This document shows, in pieces, positions 32,423 through 40,590 of a stretch of DNA of 64,000 nucleotides. The position numbers were made by a program, and so were the translations under genes. Where the stretch lies: NCBI RefSeq assembly GCF_018070465.1, contig NZ_JAGPXT010000027.1, positions 1-64,000 on the forward strand, given 5' to 3'. This DNA comes from Micromonospora sp. C95. Its GTDB lineage: Bacteria > Actinomycetota > Actinomycetes > Mycobacteriales > Micromonosporaceae. Under the pieces are notes generated by a model. That model was not told the origin of the DNA. It worked only from the letters and a program-made list of their open reading frames with translations, and did not search any database. Each line of letters starts with the position of its first letter. Positions within the stretch are counted from its first letter, which is position 1.

Positions 32423-33379
32423 CTAGTCCTGTCTCGCGGTGAGCCGCAGGTAGACGGCGGAGAACCCGGCCAGCACCACCAGCATGATCACGCCGAGTGC
32501 GGCGGCGCCGTTGAGATCGTTCTGGAAGAACCCGTGTTGGTAGATGAGGTATGCGACCGAGGTCGCCGAGTCCTCCGCGCCCGCGCCGTTGGCGAGGATC
32601 AGCGGCTCGATGAAGAGCTGCATGGTGGCGACGATCTGGAGCATCGCCAGCAGCGCGAGAATCAGCCGGGTCTGCGGGATGGTGACGTGCATGATCCGCC
32701 GCCAGATCCCGGCGCCGTCCAGCTCGGCCGCCTCGTACAGCTCACCCGGGATGTTCTGCAACGCGGCCAGATAGATCAGCACGGCGCTGCCCATGTTCAT
32801 CCAGGTCGACGCGATCACCATCGCCGGCATCGTCATCTCCGGCGACTGCATCCACTGCGACGTGGGCAGTCCGAAGGCGTTGAGGATCGCGTTGAACAGC
32901 CCCGCGTCGCTCGGGTCGTACGCGTAGAACTTGAACAGGAACAGCGCCGAGGCGGGCGGCAGCATCACCGGCAGGTAGACCAGGATCCGCAGGTATCCCC
33001 GGGCGTGGCGGAACTCGTTGAGCAGGATCGCCACGAAGAACGGCACCGCGAACCCCAGGACGAGCGCGAGGCCGGTGAAGTAGAAGGTGTTCTGCCAGGC
33101 GGTCCAGAAGCTGGGGTCGTCGAGGATCCGGAGGTAGTTGTCCCAGCCCACCCAGGTGGTCTCGCCGCGCCGGGTGCGCTGGAAGCTCATCACGACGCCG
33201 CGGACCATCGGGTACCAGGAGAAGACCGTGAAGCAGAGCACCGCACCGATCAGGAAGGCGTGTCCGGTGAGGTTGTCCCGTACCTTGCGGCCGAGGTTGG
33301 TACGCGGTGGCCCGGCCGGCGGCGACGGGGCGGGTCGACCCGGTGCGCGCACGGCACCCGGGACGGTGGTGATCGCCAA
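32423..33379 (-). CDS. carbohydrate ABC transporter permease (MalF type)
   Basis: 318 residues, six membrane helices, EAA loop GELYEAAELDGAGIWRRIMH and following TIPQTR. The start codon is TTG at 33379, chosen because AGGAG lies six bases upstream and the sequence from there has a normal Pro-rich cytosolic N-terminus; no ATG or GTG is better placed. It forms the translocation channel with the MalG-type subunit. A hairpin precedes it and may lower its expression relative to the binding protein. Confidence 0.88.
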   Translation of the reverse strand: MAITTVPGAVRAPGRPAPSPPAGPPRTNLGRKVRDNLTGHAFLIGAVLCFTVFSWYPMVRGVVMSFQRTRRGETTWVGWDNYLRILDDPSFWTAWQNTFYFTGLALVLGFAVPFFVAILLNEFRHARGYLRILVYLPVMLPPASALFLFKFYAYDPSDAGLFNAILNAFGLPTSQWMQSPEMTMPAMVIASTWMNMGSAVLIYLAALQNIPGELYEAAELDGAGIWRRIMHVTIPQTRLILALLAMLQIVATMQLFIEPLILANGAGAEDSATSVAYLIYQHGFFQNDLNGAAALGVIMLVVLAGFSAVYLRLTARQD

Positions 33380-33450
33380 GGCAACTCCTGGTGGACTGGG
33401 TGACCGGCCGGTGCTACGCCGACCCGCACGGTGCGGTCGGGCGCTGCGGT

Positions 33451-33484
33451 CGGGGCGGGGGCCGGAGAGCGGGCCCCCGCCCCG
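33451..33484 (-). terminator. 13-bp intercistronic hairpin after the binding-protein gene
   Basis: CGGGGCGGGGGCC (33451-33463) pairs perfectly with 33472-33484 around an 8-base loop. It starts four bases past the stop of the binding-protein gene and 70 bases before the permease start. There is no T-run. Such hairpins in sugar ABC operons protect the upstream mRNA and reduce read-through, giving more binding protein than permease. Confidence 0.7.
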
Positions 33485-33487
33485 CGC

Positions 33488-34867
33488 TCAGCTCGCCGTG
33501 GCGAGGAGCTTGTTGACCTTGTCCTCGGCGGTCTTGAGCAGCGTGTCGATGTTGGCGTTCGGGTTGGTCAGCACTCCCGACATCACCGCGTCCAGCACCG
33601 CGTAGATGGCCTGCGCATTGCGCGGCTCACCCTTGATCGGGACCGGGTTCGCCTCGAAGTTCACGAAGTTCGCGGTGTCCACGTTCGCGTTGGCCTTGCG
33701 CAGCTCCAACTCCTGCTGCTGGGCTTCGCTGCCGTTTGTGAACAGCAGCGGCTGCGGCAGACCGACCGGGTAGTTCTGTGGCTTGGCCCGGACGTAGTCG
33801 AGCTGGCCCTTGCCGGGCGTGAGCTTCTGGTACGCGATCCACTTGAGACCGGCACGGACCTGCTCCGGGGTGAGGTCCTTCTTGACGAAGTAGCCCTCGC
33901 CGCCGCCGAGCGTGCTCTTGGCCGGCCCGTCCTGGCCGGGCAGCGGCCCCATCGCCCAGTCCTCGAACTTGCCCTGGAACTGGCTGACGATCGCCTGGGT
34001 GGCGTCCGGGGCGCCGATGAACATGCCGACCTTGCCGGCGCCGGCGTTGGTCAGCAGGTCGCCCCACTGGAGCAGCTGACGGTCGCCCATGCTGTCGTCG
34101 CCGTAGCGCATGTCCTTGAGGTTCTGGAGGACCTGCCGGCCCAGCGCGTTGTTGAAGTCGGCCTTGCTGCCGTCGGCGGTCAGCACCTGGCCGCCCTGCG
34201 AGTAGAGCAGGGCGGTGAAGTGCCAGCCGCCGGTGTTGCCGGCGCTGTATTCCGCGTAGCCGGCGATGCCGTCGCCGAGTGCGGAGATCTTCTTGGCGGC
34301 GTCTCGGACCTCGGCCCACGTCTTCGGTGGGCTGTTCACGTCGAGACCGGCCCGTTGGAACAGCACCTTGTTGTAGACCAGGCCCATGGAGTAGTTCTTC
34401 ACCGGTACGGCGTAGAGCTTTCCGTCGTCGGTGAAGACCTCCTTCAGGGCCGGGTCGACGCTGTCCCAGGTGGGGATGGTGTCCGTGGTGGCGTACTCGG
34501 TGATGTCCATCGCCTGGCCGGAGTCGAGCACCTGCTGCAGGTCGGTCATGTACCCGTAGAACACGTCGGTCACGGTGCCGCCGGCCAGCCGGGCGGTGAA
34601 GTCCGGCGGGTTGTTGCACTGCTCACCGACGCTCACGCTCTTGACGACGATGTCGGGGTTCTGCCGCTGGAACTCGGCGACGTCGGCGTTCCAGTTCTGC
34701 AGCAGCTCTTTCTGGGCACCGACCGGCTGGCAGTCGACGGTGATGGTGACCTTGCCGCTCGCGTCGCCACTGGTGTCGTCGCTCTTGGTGGAGCAGGCCG
34801 CGAGGCCGAGCCCCAGCCCGGCCACGAGTGTCAACGCCACTGCCTTCCGGTACTGCGGTACGGACAT
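33488..34867 (-). CDS. sugar ABC transporter substrate-binding lipoprotein
   Basis: 459 residues of the SBP_bac_1 (maltose-binding-like) family. The signal peptide ends at the lipobox LAAC (Cys25). The mature part has KVTITVDCQPVGAQKELL at the first strand, GGTVTDVFYGYMTDLQQ, LYAVPVKNYSMGLVYNK (a typical ligand-site strand) and KVGMFIGAPDA. It binds an alpha-glucoside outside the membrane and delivers it to the two permeases. A promoter and LacI-type operator lie about 150 bases upstream. Confidence 0.9.
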   Translation of the reverse strand: MSVPQYRKAVALTLVAGLGLGLAACSTKSDDTSGDASGKVTITVDCQPVGAQKELLQNWNADVAEFQRQNPDIVVKSVSVGEQCNNPPDFTARLAGGTVTDVFYGYMTDLQQVLDSGQAMDITEYATTDTIPTWDSVDPALKEVFTDDGKLYAVPVKNYSMGLVYNKVLFQRAGLDVNSPPKTWAEVRDAAKKISALGDGIAGYAEYSAGNTGGWHFTALLYSQGGQVLTADGSKADFNNALGRQVLQNLKDMRYGDDSMGDRQLLQWGDLLTNAGAGKVGMFIGAPDATQAIVSQFQGKFEDWAMGPLPGQDGPAKSTLGGGEGYFVKKDLTPEQVRAGLKWIAYQKLTPGKGQLDYVRAKPQNYPVGLPQPLLFTNGSEAQQQELELRKANANVDTANFVNFEANPVPIKGEPRNAQAIYAVLDAVMSGVLTNPNANIDTLLKTAEDKVNKLLATAS

Positions 34868-35013
34868 CTGTCCATCCCTTCGGGAACGGGTGTCTGGGTG
34901 AAAGTCGGTGATCGGCGATTGGTGCCCCTCGCCGCGAAGCCCTGCTGGTGATCGGTGTCCGCGCTTCGCCCTGCCCCTCCGTCACGTGTCGGCGGCCAGG
35001 TGTGAGTGGAGTC

Positions 35014-35052
35014 ACTGTAACGGCGGCGACTCAATCCAGCAAGGTTTGGATT
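35014..35052 (-). promoter_or_regulatory. promoter and LacI-type operator of the alpha-glucoside operon
   Basis: On the minus strand, -35 TTGCTG (35042 to 35037) and -10 TACAGT (35019 to 35014) are 17 bases apart. AATCCA (35033-35038) and TGGATT (35047-35052) form a perfect inverted repeat with 8-base spacer lying over the -35 box. The surrounding A/T-rich patch also has TTGCAA. This is where the adjacent LacI protein would repress transcription. Confidence 0.7.
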
Positions 35053-35149
35053 TTTACTTGCAACTATTCGACTGAGTACTGTCAGACGGAGACCGTAGCG
35101 GTCGGCGACACCGACAGACCGGATGAGCGGAGCACGGCAACACCGAAAC

Positions 35150-35180
35150 GGCCGCCGACCGCGGGTAGCGGTCGGCGGCC
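35150..35180 (-). terminator. terminator hairpin of the lacI-type gene
   Basis: GGCCGCCGACCGC (35150-35162) pairs perfectly with 35168-35180 around a 5-base loop, 13 bases past the LacI stop. It separates lacI transcription from the operon promoter just downstream. Confidence 0.75.
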
Positions 35181-35193
35181 GAGAACGGGCTTG

Positions 35194-36195
35194 TCAGCGG
35201 CGGGGCGTGGGAGCGGTCGAGCCGCGCACCACCAGTTCCGGCTCGAAGAGCAACTCATCGGTGAGCACACCCCCGCCCTCGATCTGGGTGACCAGCAGGT
35301 CCACGGCCGCCTGCCCCATCGTCTCGATCGGCTGTCGGACGGTGGTCAGCGGCGGATCGGTGCAGGTCATGAAGACCGAGTCGTCGTAGCCCACCACCGA
35401 GACGTCGTCGGGCACCGAAAGACCGAGCCGGCGCACCGCGCGAATGGCGCCCAGGGCCAGCACGTCGCTGGCGCAGATGATCCCGGTGACCCCCCGGTCG
35501 ACCAGCTTGGTCGCCGCGACCCGGGCACCCTCCATCGAGAAGCTCGAACGCTCGACCCAGTCGGTCCCCTCGCTCCGACCCGTGACGCGGCCCATCGCGG
35601 CTAACTTCCGCCGCGACGGCACATGGTCCTCGGGGCCGAGCACCAACCCGATCCGCTCGTGCCCCAGCGAGCGCAGATGGCCGTACGCCTGCTCGACCGC
35701 GACCGCGTCGTCGGTGGAGACCCGGGGGAAGCCGAGTTCGTCCACACCCGCGTTGACCAGCACCACCGGCAACCCCCGGTCGGTCAGCCGGCGGTAGTGC
35801 TCGTGCGACGCTTCGGCCAGCGCGTACGACCCGCCGGCGAAGATCACGCCGGAGACCTGATGGTCCAGCAGCATCTCGACGTACGCGGCTTCGGAGACGC
35901 CACCGATGGTGCGGGCGCACAGCGCCGGGGTGAAGCCGCGTTGGGCCAACGAGCCGGTGACCACCTCGGCCAGCGCCGGGAAGATCGGATTCTGCAACTC
36001 GGGCAGGACCAGCCCGACCAGTCGGGCACGCTCGCCGCGCAGCTTGCTCGGCCGCTCGTAACCGAGCACGTCCAGGGCGGTCAGCACCGCCGTCCGGGTC
36101 GCCTCGGCCACGCCATCGCGGCCGTTGAGCACCCGGCTCACGGTGGCCTCGCTGACGCCTGCCTTGCGGGCGACCTCGGTCAGTCTCTTCGTCAC
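35194..36195 (-). CDS. LacI-family repressor of the alpha-glucoside operon
   Basis: 333 residues. The helix-turn-helix is TEVARKAGVSEATVSRVLNG and the hinge follows near residue 50; the periplasmic-binding-like domain has GLVLPELQNPIFPALAEVV, GVIFAGGSYA and GYDDSVF. The GTG at 36195 lies seven bases after -10 TACTAT (36208 to 36203), so the mRNA is leaderless; a longer frame to 36219 would start before the promoter. It lies directly upstream of the transport operon in the same direction and probably releases the operator on binding an alpha-glucoside. Confidence 0.9.
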   Translation of the reverse strand: MTKRLTEVARKAGVSEATVSRVLNGRDGVAEATRTAVLTALDVLGYERPSKLRGERARLVGLVLPELQNPIFPALAEVVTGSLAQRGFTPALCARTIGGVSEAAYVEMLLDHQVSGVIFAGGSYALAEASHEHYRRLTDRGLPVVLVNAGVDELGFPRVSTDDAVAVEQAYGHLRSLGHERIGLVLGPEDHVPSRRKLAAMGRVTGRSEGTDWVERSSFSMEGARVAATKLVDRGVTGIICASDVLALGAIRAVRRLGLSVPDDVSVVGYDDSVFMTCTDPPLTTVRQPIETMGQAAVDLLVTQIEGGGVLTDELLFEPELVVRGSTAPTPRR

Positions 36196-36267
36196 GGCCG
36201 CAATAGTACGCCGACACACTGCAAGAAAAGAACAGTCACCTGTCGCAGGATGACGGATGCTGTCCGG

Positions 36268-37746
36268 TCACTGTCCGAGATCGCGCAGCGCGTCGGAGAT
36301 CGCCCGGTGGAAGGTCGGGTACGCGTAGATCATGTGCCGGAGCTGGCTCAGTGGTACGGCCGCGTGCACCGCCACGACCAGGCCCGACAGCACCTCACCG
36401 CCGGCCGGGCCGGCCGAGGTGGCCCCGATCAACACACCCTGGTCGGCGTCGGCGACGAGCTTGATGAAGCCGTCCTCGTCGGTCTTGTGGATCCAGCCAC
36501 GGGTCGACGACGCCAGCCGGGTGAAGCCGACCTGCACGTTTATGCCGCGTTCGCGGGCCTGCTGCTCGGTGAGGCCGACCGCGCCGATCTCCGGATCGGT
36601 GAAGGTGACCCTGGGCAGCGCCCGGTAGTCGGCGCGGGGCACCGATCCGGCCGAGCCGCTCGATCCGGTGGCGGCCAGCGAACTGGCCACGCCGACCGCG
36701 CCACCGACCACGCTGGCCGTACCGCTCGGGTCCGCGCCGCCCTGCGCACGTCGGATGTGGTCGAGCACGTCGGCGACCACGATGGACGCCTGGTACATCG
36801 CGACGTGGGTGAAGGCACCCTCGCCGGTGACGTCGCCGACCGCCCAGATCCCCTCGGTGACGTGCAGCCGGTCGTCCACCGGCAGGTACCGCCCACCCGC
36901 GTCGACGCCGACCGTGTCCAGCCCGAGTTCGTCCAGGTGGGCGCGGCGGCCGGTCACCACCAGCAGCCGCTCGGCGGTGAATTCCTCGCCTTTGGTGCCG
37001 CGCAGGGTGAACCCGCCGACGCCGTGCTCGACCCGGGCGGCCTTGACCCCGGTGTGGATCTCCACCCCGTCGGACCGCAACGCGGCGGCCGCCGCCTCCG
37101 ACGACTCCGGCTCCTCGACGGCCAGTACCCGGTCGAGCGCCTCGACCACGGTGACCCGTACGCCGAAACGGGCGAACACCTGAGCCAGCTCCAGCCCGAT
37201 CGCCCCACCACCCAGCACCAGCAGCGAGGCGGGCAGTTCCTCGACCTCGATGGCCTCGCGGTTGGTCCAGTACGGGGTGTCCGCCAACCCGTCCACCGGC
37301 GGCACCGACGGGCGGGTGCCGGTGCCCAGCACGATCCCGTGGCGGACCTGGAAGACCTGGTCATCGACCCGCACCCGGCCCGGGCCGTCGAGTCGGCCGC
37401 TGCCGCGTACGAAGCGTCCGCCCTGGTCGGTGAACCGCTGCACCGCCACCCGGTCGTCCCAGTCGTCGGTGGCCTCCGCCCGGATCCGCCTGGCCACCGG
37501 CGCCCAGTCCGGGGTGACCTGCGCGGTGCCGCCCAGGCCGTCGACCCGGCGTGCCTCGGCGACCACGTTGGCCGCCCGGATCATCATCTTGCTCGGCACG
37601 CACCCCCAGTAGGGACACTCCCCGCCGAGCAGGTCGCGTTCCACGCCGACCACGGTGAGCCCGGCCTCCGCGAGCCGACCGGCAACCTCCTGCCCGCCGA
37701 CACCGAGCCCGAGCACCACCACGTCCACCAGTTCCGGCTCCGCCAT
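36268..37746 (-). CDS. FAD-dependent pyridine nucleotide-disulfide reductase family protein
   Basis: 492 residues laid out as dihydrolipoamide dehydrogenase: FAD site GLGVGGQEVAGRLAEAGL, redox-active pair in GGECPYWGCVPSK, NAD site VLGGGAIGLELAQVF and second FAD motif GIWAVGDVTGEGAFTH. The C-terminal dimer domain ends YAYPTFHRAISDAL, where lipoamide and glutathione reductases have HxHPTxxE; the catalytic His-Glu pair is therefore altered. The true electron acceptor is unknown and may be a quinone or other small molecule. No pyruvate dehydrogenase gene is nearby. Confidence 0.85.
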   Translation of the reverse strand: MAEPELVDVVVLGLGVGGQEVAGRLAEAGLTVVGVERDLLGGECPYWGCVPSKMMIRAANVVAEARRVDGLGGTAQVTPDWAPVARRIRAEATDDWDDRVAVQRFTDQGGRFVRGSGRLDGPGRVRVDDQVFQVRHGIVLGTGTRPSVPPVDGLADTPYWTNREAIEVEELPASLLVLGGGAIGLELAQVFARFGVRVTVVEALDRVLAVEEPESSEAAAAALRSDGVEIHTGVKAARVEHGVGGFTLRGTKGEEFTAERLLVVTGRRAHLDELGLDTVGVDAGGRYLPVDDRLHVTEGIWAVGDVTGEGAFTHVAMYQASIVVADVLDHIRRAQGGADPSGTASVVGGAVGVASSLAATGSSGSAGSVPRADYRALPRVTFTDPEIGAVGLTEQQARERGINVQVGFTRLASSTRGWIHKTDEDGFIKLVADADQGVLIGATSAGPAGGEVLSGLVVAVHAAVPLSQLRHMIYAYPTFHRAISDALRDLGQ

Positions 37747-37906
37747 GCCGCCAGCATCGCGCACCAACCTGCGCCCGGGCCACTCGGCCACGCCGTCGTC
37801 GACGGAAGGGGACCGGCCCGGCCCGATCGGTCGCCGGTCGGTAGGGCGCCGCGCCCGGTGGGTAGGTCCAAGGTCGGCAGGAACCGAGGATCGAAGGGAG
37901 CGGGTG

Positions 37907-39271
37907 ATGGAACAGGCTCTGGCCGGCAGCGACGAGGAACGGAAGACGGTGCCGGAGCCGCCGACCGGCCGCGCCAAACTCGGCTACATCGGCCCCGGTG
38001 TGCTCTGGGCGCTGGCCGCGTTGGCCACCGGGGAACTGCTGTTCACGCCCCGGGTCGGCGCCCAGTACGGGTACGCCCTGCTGTGGGCGTTGATCGCGGC
38101 CCTGCTGCTCAAGCTCTTCGTGACCCGGGAGATCGGGCGCTACAGCGTGGTGACCGGCCGACGGTTGCTCAGCGGGATGGCCGAGCTGCCCGGTCCCCGT
38201 GGCTGGGCGCTGTGGGTCATCCTGGTACCGCAGCTGGTGGTCGGTGTCGCCGCCATCGCCGGCATCGCGAGCGCCGCTGGCAGCGCCTTCACCCTGGCCG
38301 TACCCGGTCCGATCCAGCTCTGGACGGCGGTGGTCATCGCGGCGGCGGCCGGTCTGGTGCTGTTCGGCCACTACACCGGGGTGGAGTGGGTCTCCCGGGT
38401 CATCGGGCTGCTGCTGGCGGTCGGGGTTGTCGTGGCCGCCATCCTCGTCGGCCCGGACCTCGGCGAGGCCGCGTCGGGTGTGGTGCCCACCGTGCCCGAG
38501 GATCTCGTGGTCGCCGACATCCTGCCCTGGCTGGGTTTCCTGTCGAACGGTGCCGCCGGGCTCATGTGGTACTCGTACTGGGTCGCGGCGAAGGGCGTGG
38601 GTGTCGGCGCGCTGGAGCAGCCGACCCGGCTCGACCCGCGCGGCCTGGACGACGGTCAGGTGGCCCGGGTACGTCAGTGGCTGCGGACCATGACGCTCGA
38701 CTCGACGTTCGCCGTCGTGGGCGTCGGGATCATCACGGTGGCCTTCCTCGTGCTCGGTGCGGAGCTGCTGCGTCCGGAGGGCATCGTGCCCGCCGAGTCC
38801 GACGTCGCCCGCGACCTGACCACGCTGTTCAGTGAGGTCTTCGGCAGTGTCGGGTTCTGGTTGATGGTGGTGGGCCTCATCTCGGCCTTCTGGACGGCTA
38901 CGCTGACAAACATCGACGGCTGGAAACGGCTGTACACCGACGGCATCCGCAAGGCCCTGCCGTCCCACCTCACGCAGCGGCCCTGGGCCCGACCGGCGGT
39001 CATCGGTCGGGTCGCCGTCGTCGGCTGGCTCGCGGTGCTGCCGTTCACGGTGTTCGTGATCTTCGGCGACCCGGTGGGTCTGCTCACCGTGGCCGGGTCG
39101 ATCGAGGCCCTGCACATTCCGCTCGTCGCGGCGCTCGTGCTCTGGCTCAACCGGCGTACGCTCCCGGCCGCGCTGCGCGCCGGTCGGGTGGCCACCGGCC
39201 TCGTGGTGATCGCGATCGTGTTCTTCGCCGGTTTCGCGCTGTACTACCTGTGGCAGCAGGTGCTCGGTTAG
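37907..39271 (+). CDS. NRAMP-related membrane transporter with altered metal site
   Basis: 454 residues with about eleven helices and recognisable NRAMP backbone: GPGVLWALAALATGELLF in the first helix, then RVGAQYGYALLW, and GLMWYSYWVAAKG in the sixth. The metal-binding DPGN of the first helix is replaced (ATGE in that position) and the M-P-H-N of the sixth is M-W-Y-S. Transport of Mn/Fe by the standard mechanism is therefore doubtful. AAGGGAG lies six bases before the ATG. The stop overlaps that of the convergent photolyase gene by four bases. It is divergent from the flavoprotein gene. Confidence 0.75.
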   Translation: MEQALAGSDEERKTVPEPPTGRAKLGYIGPGVLWALAALATGELLFTPRVGAQYGYALLWALIAALLLKLFVTREIGRYSVVTGRRLLSGMAELPGPRGWALWVILVPQLVVGVAAIAGIASAAGSAFTLAVPGPIQLWTAVVIAAAAGLVLFGHYTGVEWVSRVIGLLLAVGVVVAAILVGPDLGEAASGVVPTVPEDLVVADILPWLGFLSNGAAGLMWYSYWVAAKGVGVGALEQPTRLDPRGLDDGQVARVRQWLRTMTLDSTFAVVGVGIITVAFLVLGAELLRPEGIVPAESDVARDLTTLFSEVFGSVGFWLMVVGLISAFWTATLTNIDGWKRLYTDGIRKALPSHLTQRPWARPAVIGRVAVVGWLAVLPFTVFVIFGDPVGLLTVAGSIEALHIPLVAALVLWLNRRTLPAALRAGRVATGLVVIAIVFFAGFALYYLWQQVLG

Positions 39272-40590
39272 CGCAGCCAGACCGGGGTGTCACCGGGCGG
39301 CTCCAGCGGCGGCGGGTAGTCGAGGGTGCGGCGCAGCGCTTCGGGCAGTCGCCACGGCTGGTGCACCGCCCCGCCGGCCACCGACGCCAACTCGGGCACC
39401 CACCGCCGTACGTACGCGCCGTCGGGGTCGTACCGCTCGGCCTGCCGGACCGGGTTGAACCCCCGGTACGGCCGGGTGTCGTTGCCGGTACCCGCGACCC
39501 ACTGCCAGTTGCCCGAGTTGTCGGCGATGTCGCCGTCGAGCAGCCACCGGAAGTAGACCGCCTGCCCGTCCCGCCAGTCCAGCCCGAGTGTCTTGGTCAG
39601 GTAGCCGGCGGTGATGAGGCGGGCGCGGTTGTGCAGCCACCCCTGGGCCCGGAGCTGACGCATGCCGGCGTCCACGACCGGCAGGCCGGTGCGCCCCTGC
39701 GCCCAAGCGGTGAGGGCCTGCTCGTCGTAGCGCCAGTGCTCGGTCGCCCGGCGCCGGTACGCCGTGCGGGGCAGGTCGGGGAAGGCCGCGGTCACCTGGT
39801 GGTAGAAGTCCCGCCAGCAGAGTTGCCGGACGAACGGTGACTCCCGATCGTCGATCGCGTTGGCCACGGTCAACGGGGACACGCAGCCGAAGCGCAGGTA
39901 GGGACTGAGCCGGGAGGTGGCGTCGCCGGCCATGTCGTCGTGGCGGTCGCCGTAGCGCGCGACGTCGGGCCGCCACCGTGCCAACCGACGCCGCGCCTCG
40001 TCCTCCCCGCCGGCCACCGCGTCCGGGGACTCCCCTGACGGCAGCACCGGGAAGCGCCCGACCGGCACGCCGGCCGGCAACGTGACGGTCGCCGGCGCCG
40101 ACAGCTCCTCCCGCCACCGCCGGGCACTCCACGCCCGGTGGTACGGACTGAACACCCGGTAGTGGTCACCGCTGGCCGGGGTCAGTGCCCCCGGCTCGAC
40201 CACCGTCAGACCGGGAAAGAACCGCAGATGCAGCCGGTGCCGGTCGCACTCGGCTTGCAGGCGTCGCGCCCGACGGGCCGCGTACCGGGAGACGTCGGCG
40301 GAGAGCGCGACGCCCTCGGCACCCACCTCGCCGGCCAACCGGATCGTCTCGGCCACCGGATCACCGTGTCGCAGCACCAAGTCACCGCCGAGCCCACGCA
40401 GCGCCTCGCGGAGCGCGGCGAGGCTCTCATGCAGGAAGCGGGTGCGGTTCGGCGACAGTTCCGCGAGCGCGGGGTCCAACACGTACAGCGGGACCACGCG
40501 GTCGAAGGCGGCGCAGCTGGTCGCCAGTGCCGGGTGGTCGTGCACCCGCAGGTCGCGGGTGAACAGCACGACGGCGGTACGGCCGCTCAC
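39268..40590 (-). CDS. phr: deoxyribodipyrimidine photolyase
   Basis: 440 residues of the cryptochrome/photolyase family. The N-terminal antenna domain begins TAVVLFTRDLRVHDHPAL. The FAD domain has TSRLSPYLRFGCVSP, WRDFYHQV, GLPVVDAGMRQLRAQGWLHN and the FAD and lesion-binding region DGDIADNSGNWQWVAGTG, with the tryptophans of the electron chain present. It repairs UV pyrimidine dimers with blue light. The GTG start overlaps the crtB stop by four bases, so photoprotective pigment and DNA repair are co-expressed. Confidence 0.93.
   Translation of the reverse strand: MSGRTAVVLFTRDLRVHDHPALATSCAAFDRVVPLYVLDPALAELSPNRTRFLHESLAALREALRGLGGDLVLRHGDPVAETIRLAGEVGAEGVALSADVSRYAARRARRLQAECDRHRLHLRFFPGLTVVEPGALTPASGDHYRVFSPYHRAWSARRWREELSAPATVTLPAGVPVGRFPVLPSGESPDAVAGGEDEARRRLARWRPDVARYGDRHDDMAGDATSRLSPYLRFGCVSPLTVANAIDDRESPFVRQLCWRDFYHQVTAAFPDLPRTAYRRRATEHWRYDEQALTAWAQGRTGLPVVDAGMRQLRAQGWLHNRARLITAGYLTKTLGLDWRDGQAVYFRWLLDGDIADNSGNWQWVAGTGNDTRPYRGFNPVRQAERYDPDGAYVRRWVPELASVAGGAVHQPWRLPEALRRTLDYPPPLEPPGDTPVWLR

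Noticed and set aside
35623..38835. A 1070-codon plus-strand open frame opposite the LacI and flavoprotein genes
   Set aside because: It is antisense to two clear genes and runs out of frame into the NRAMP-like gene; low-complexity His/Arg/Gly product.
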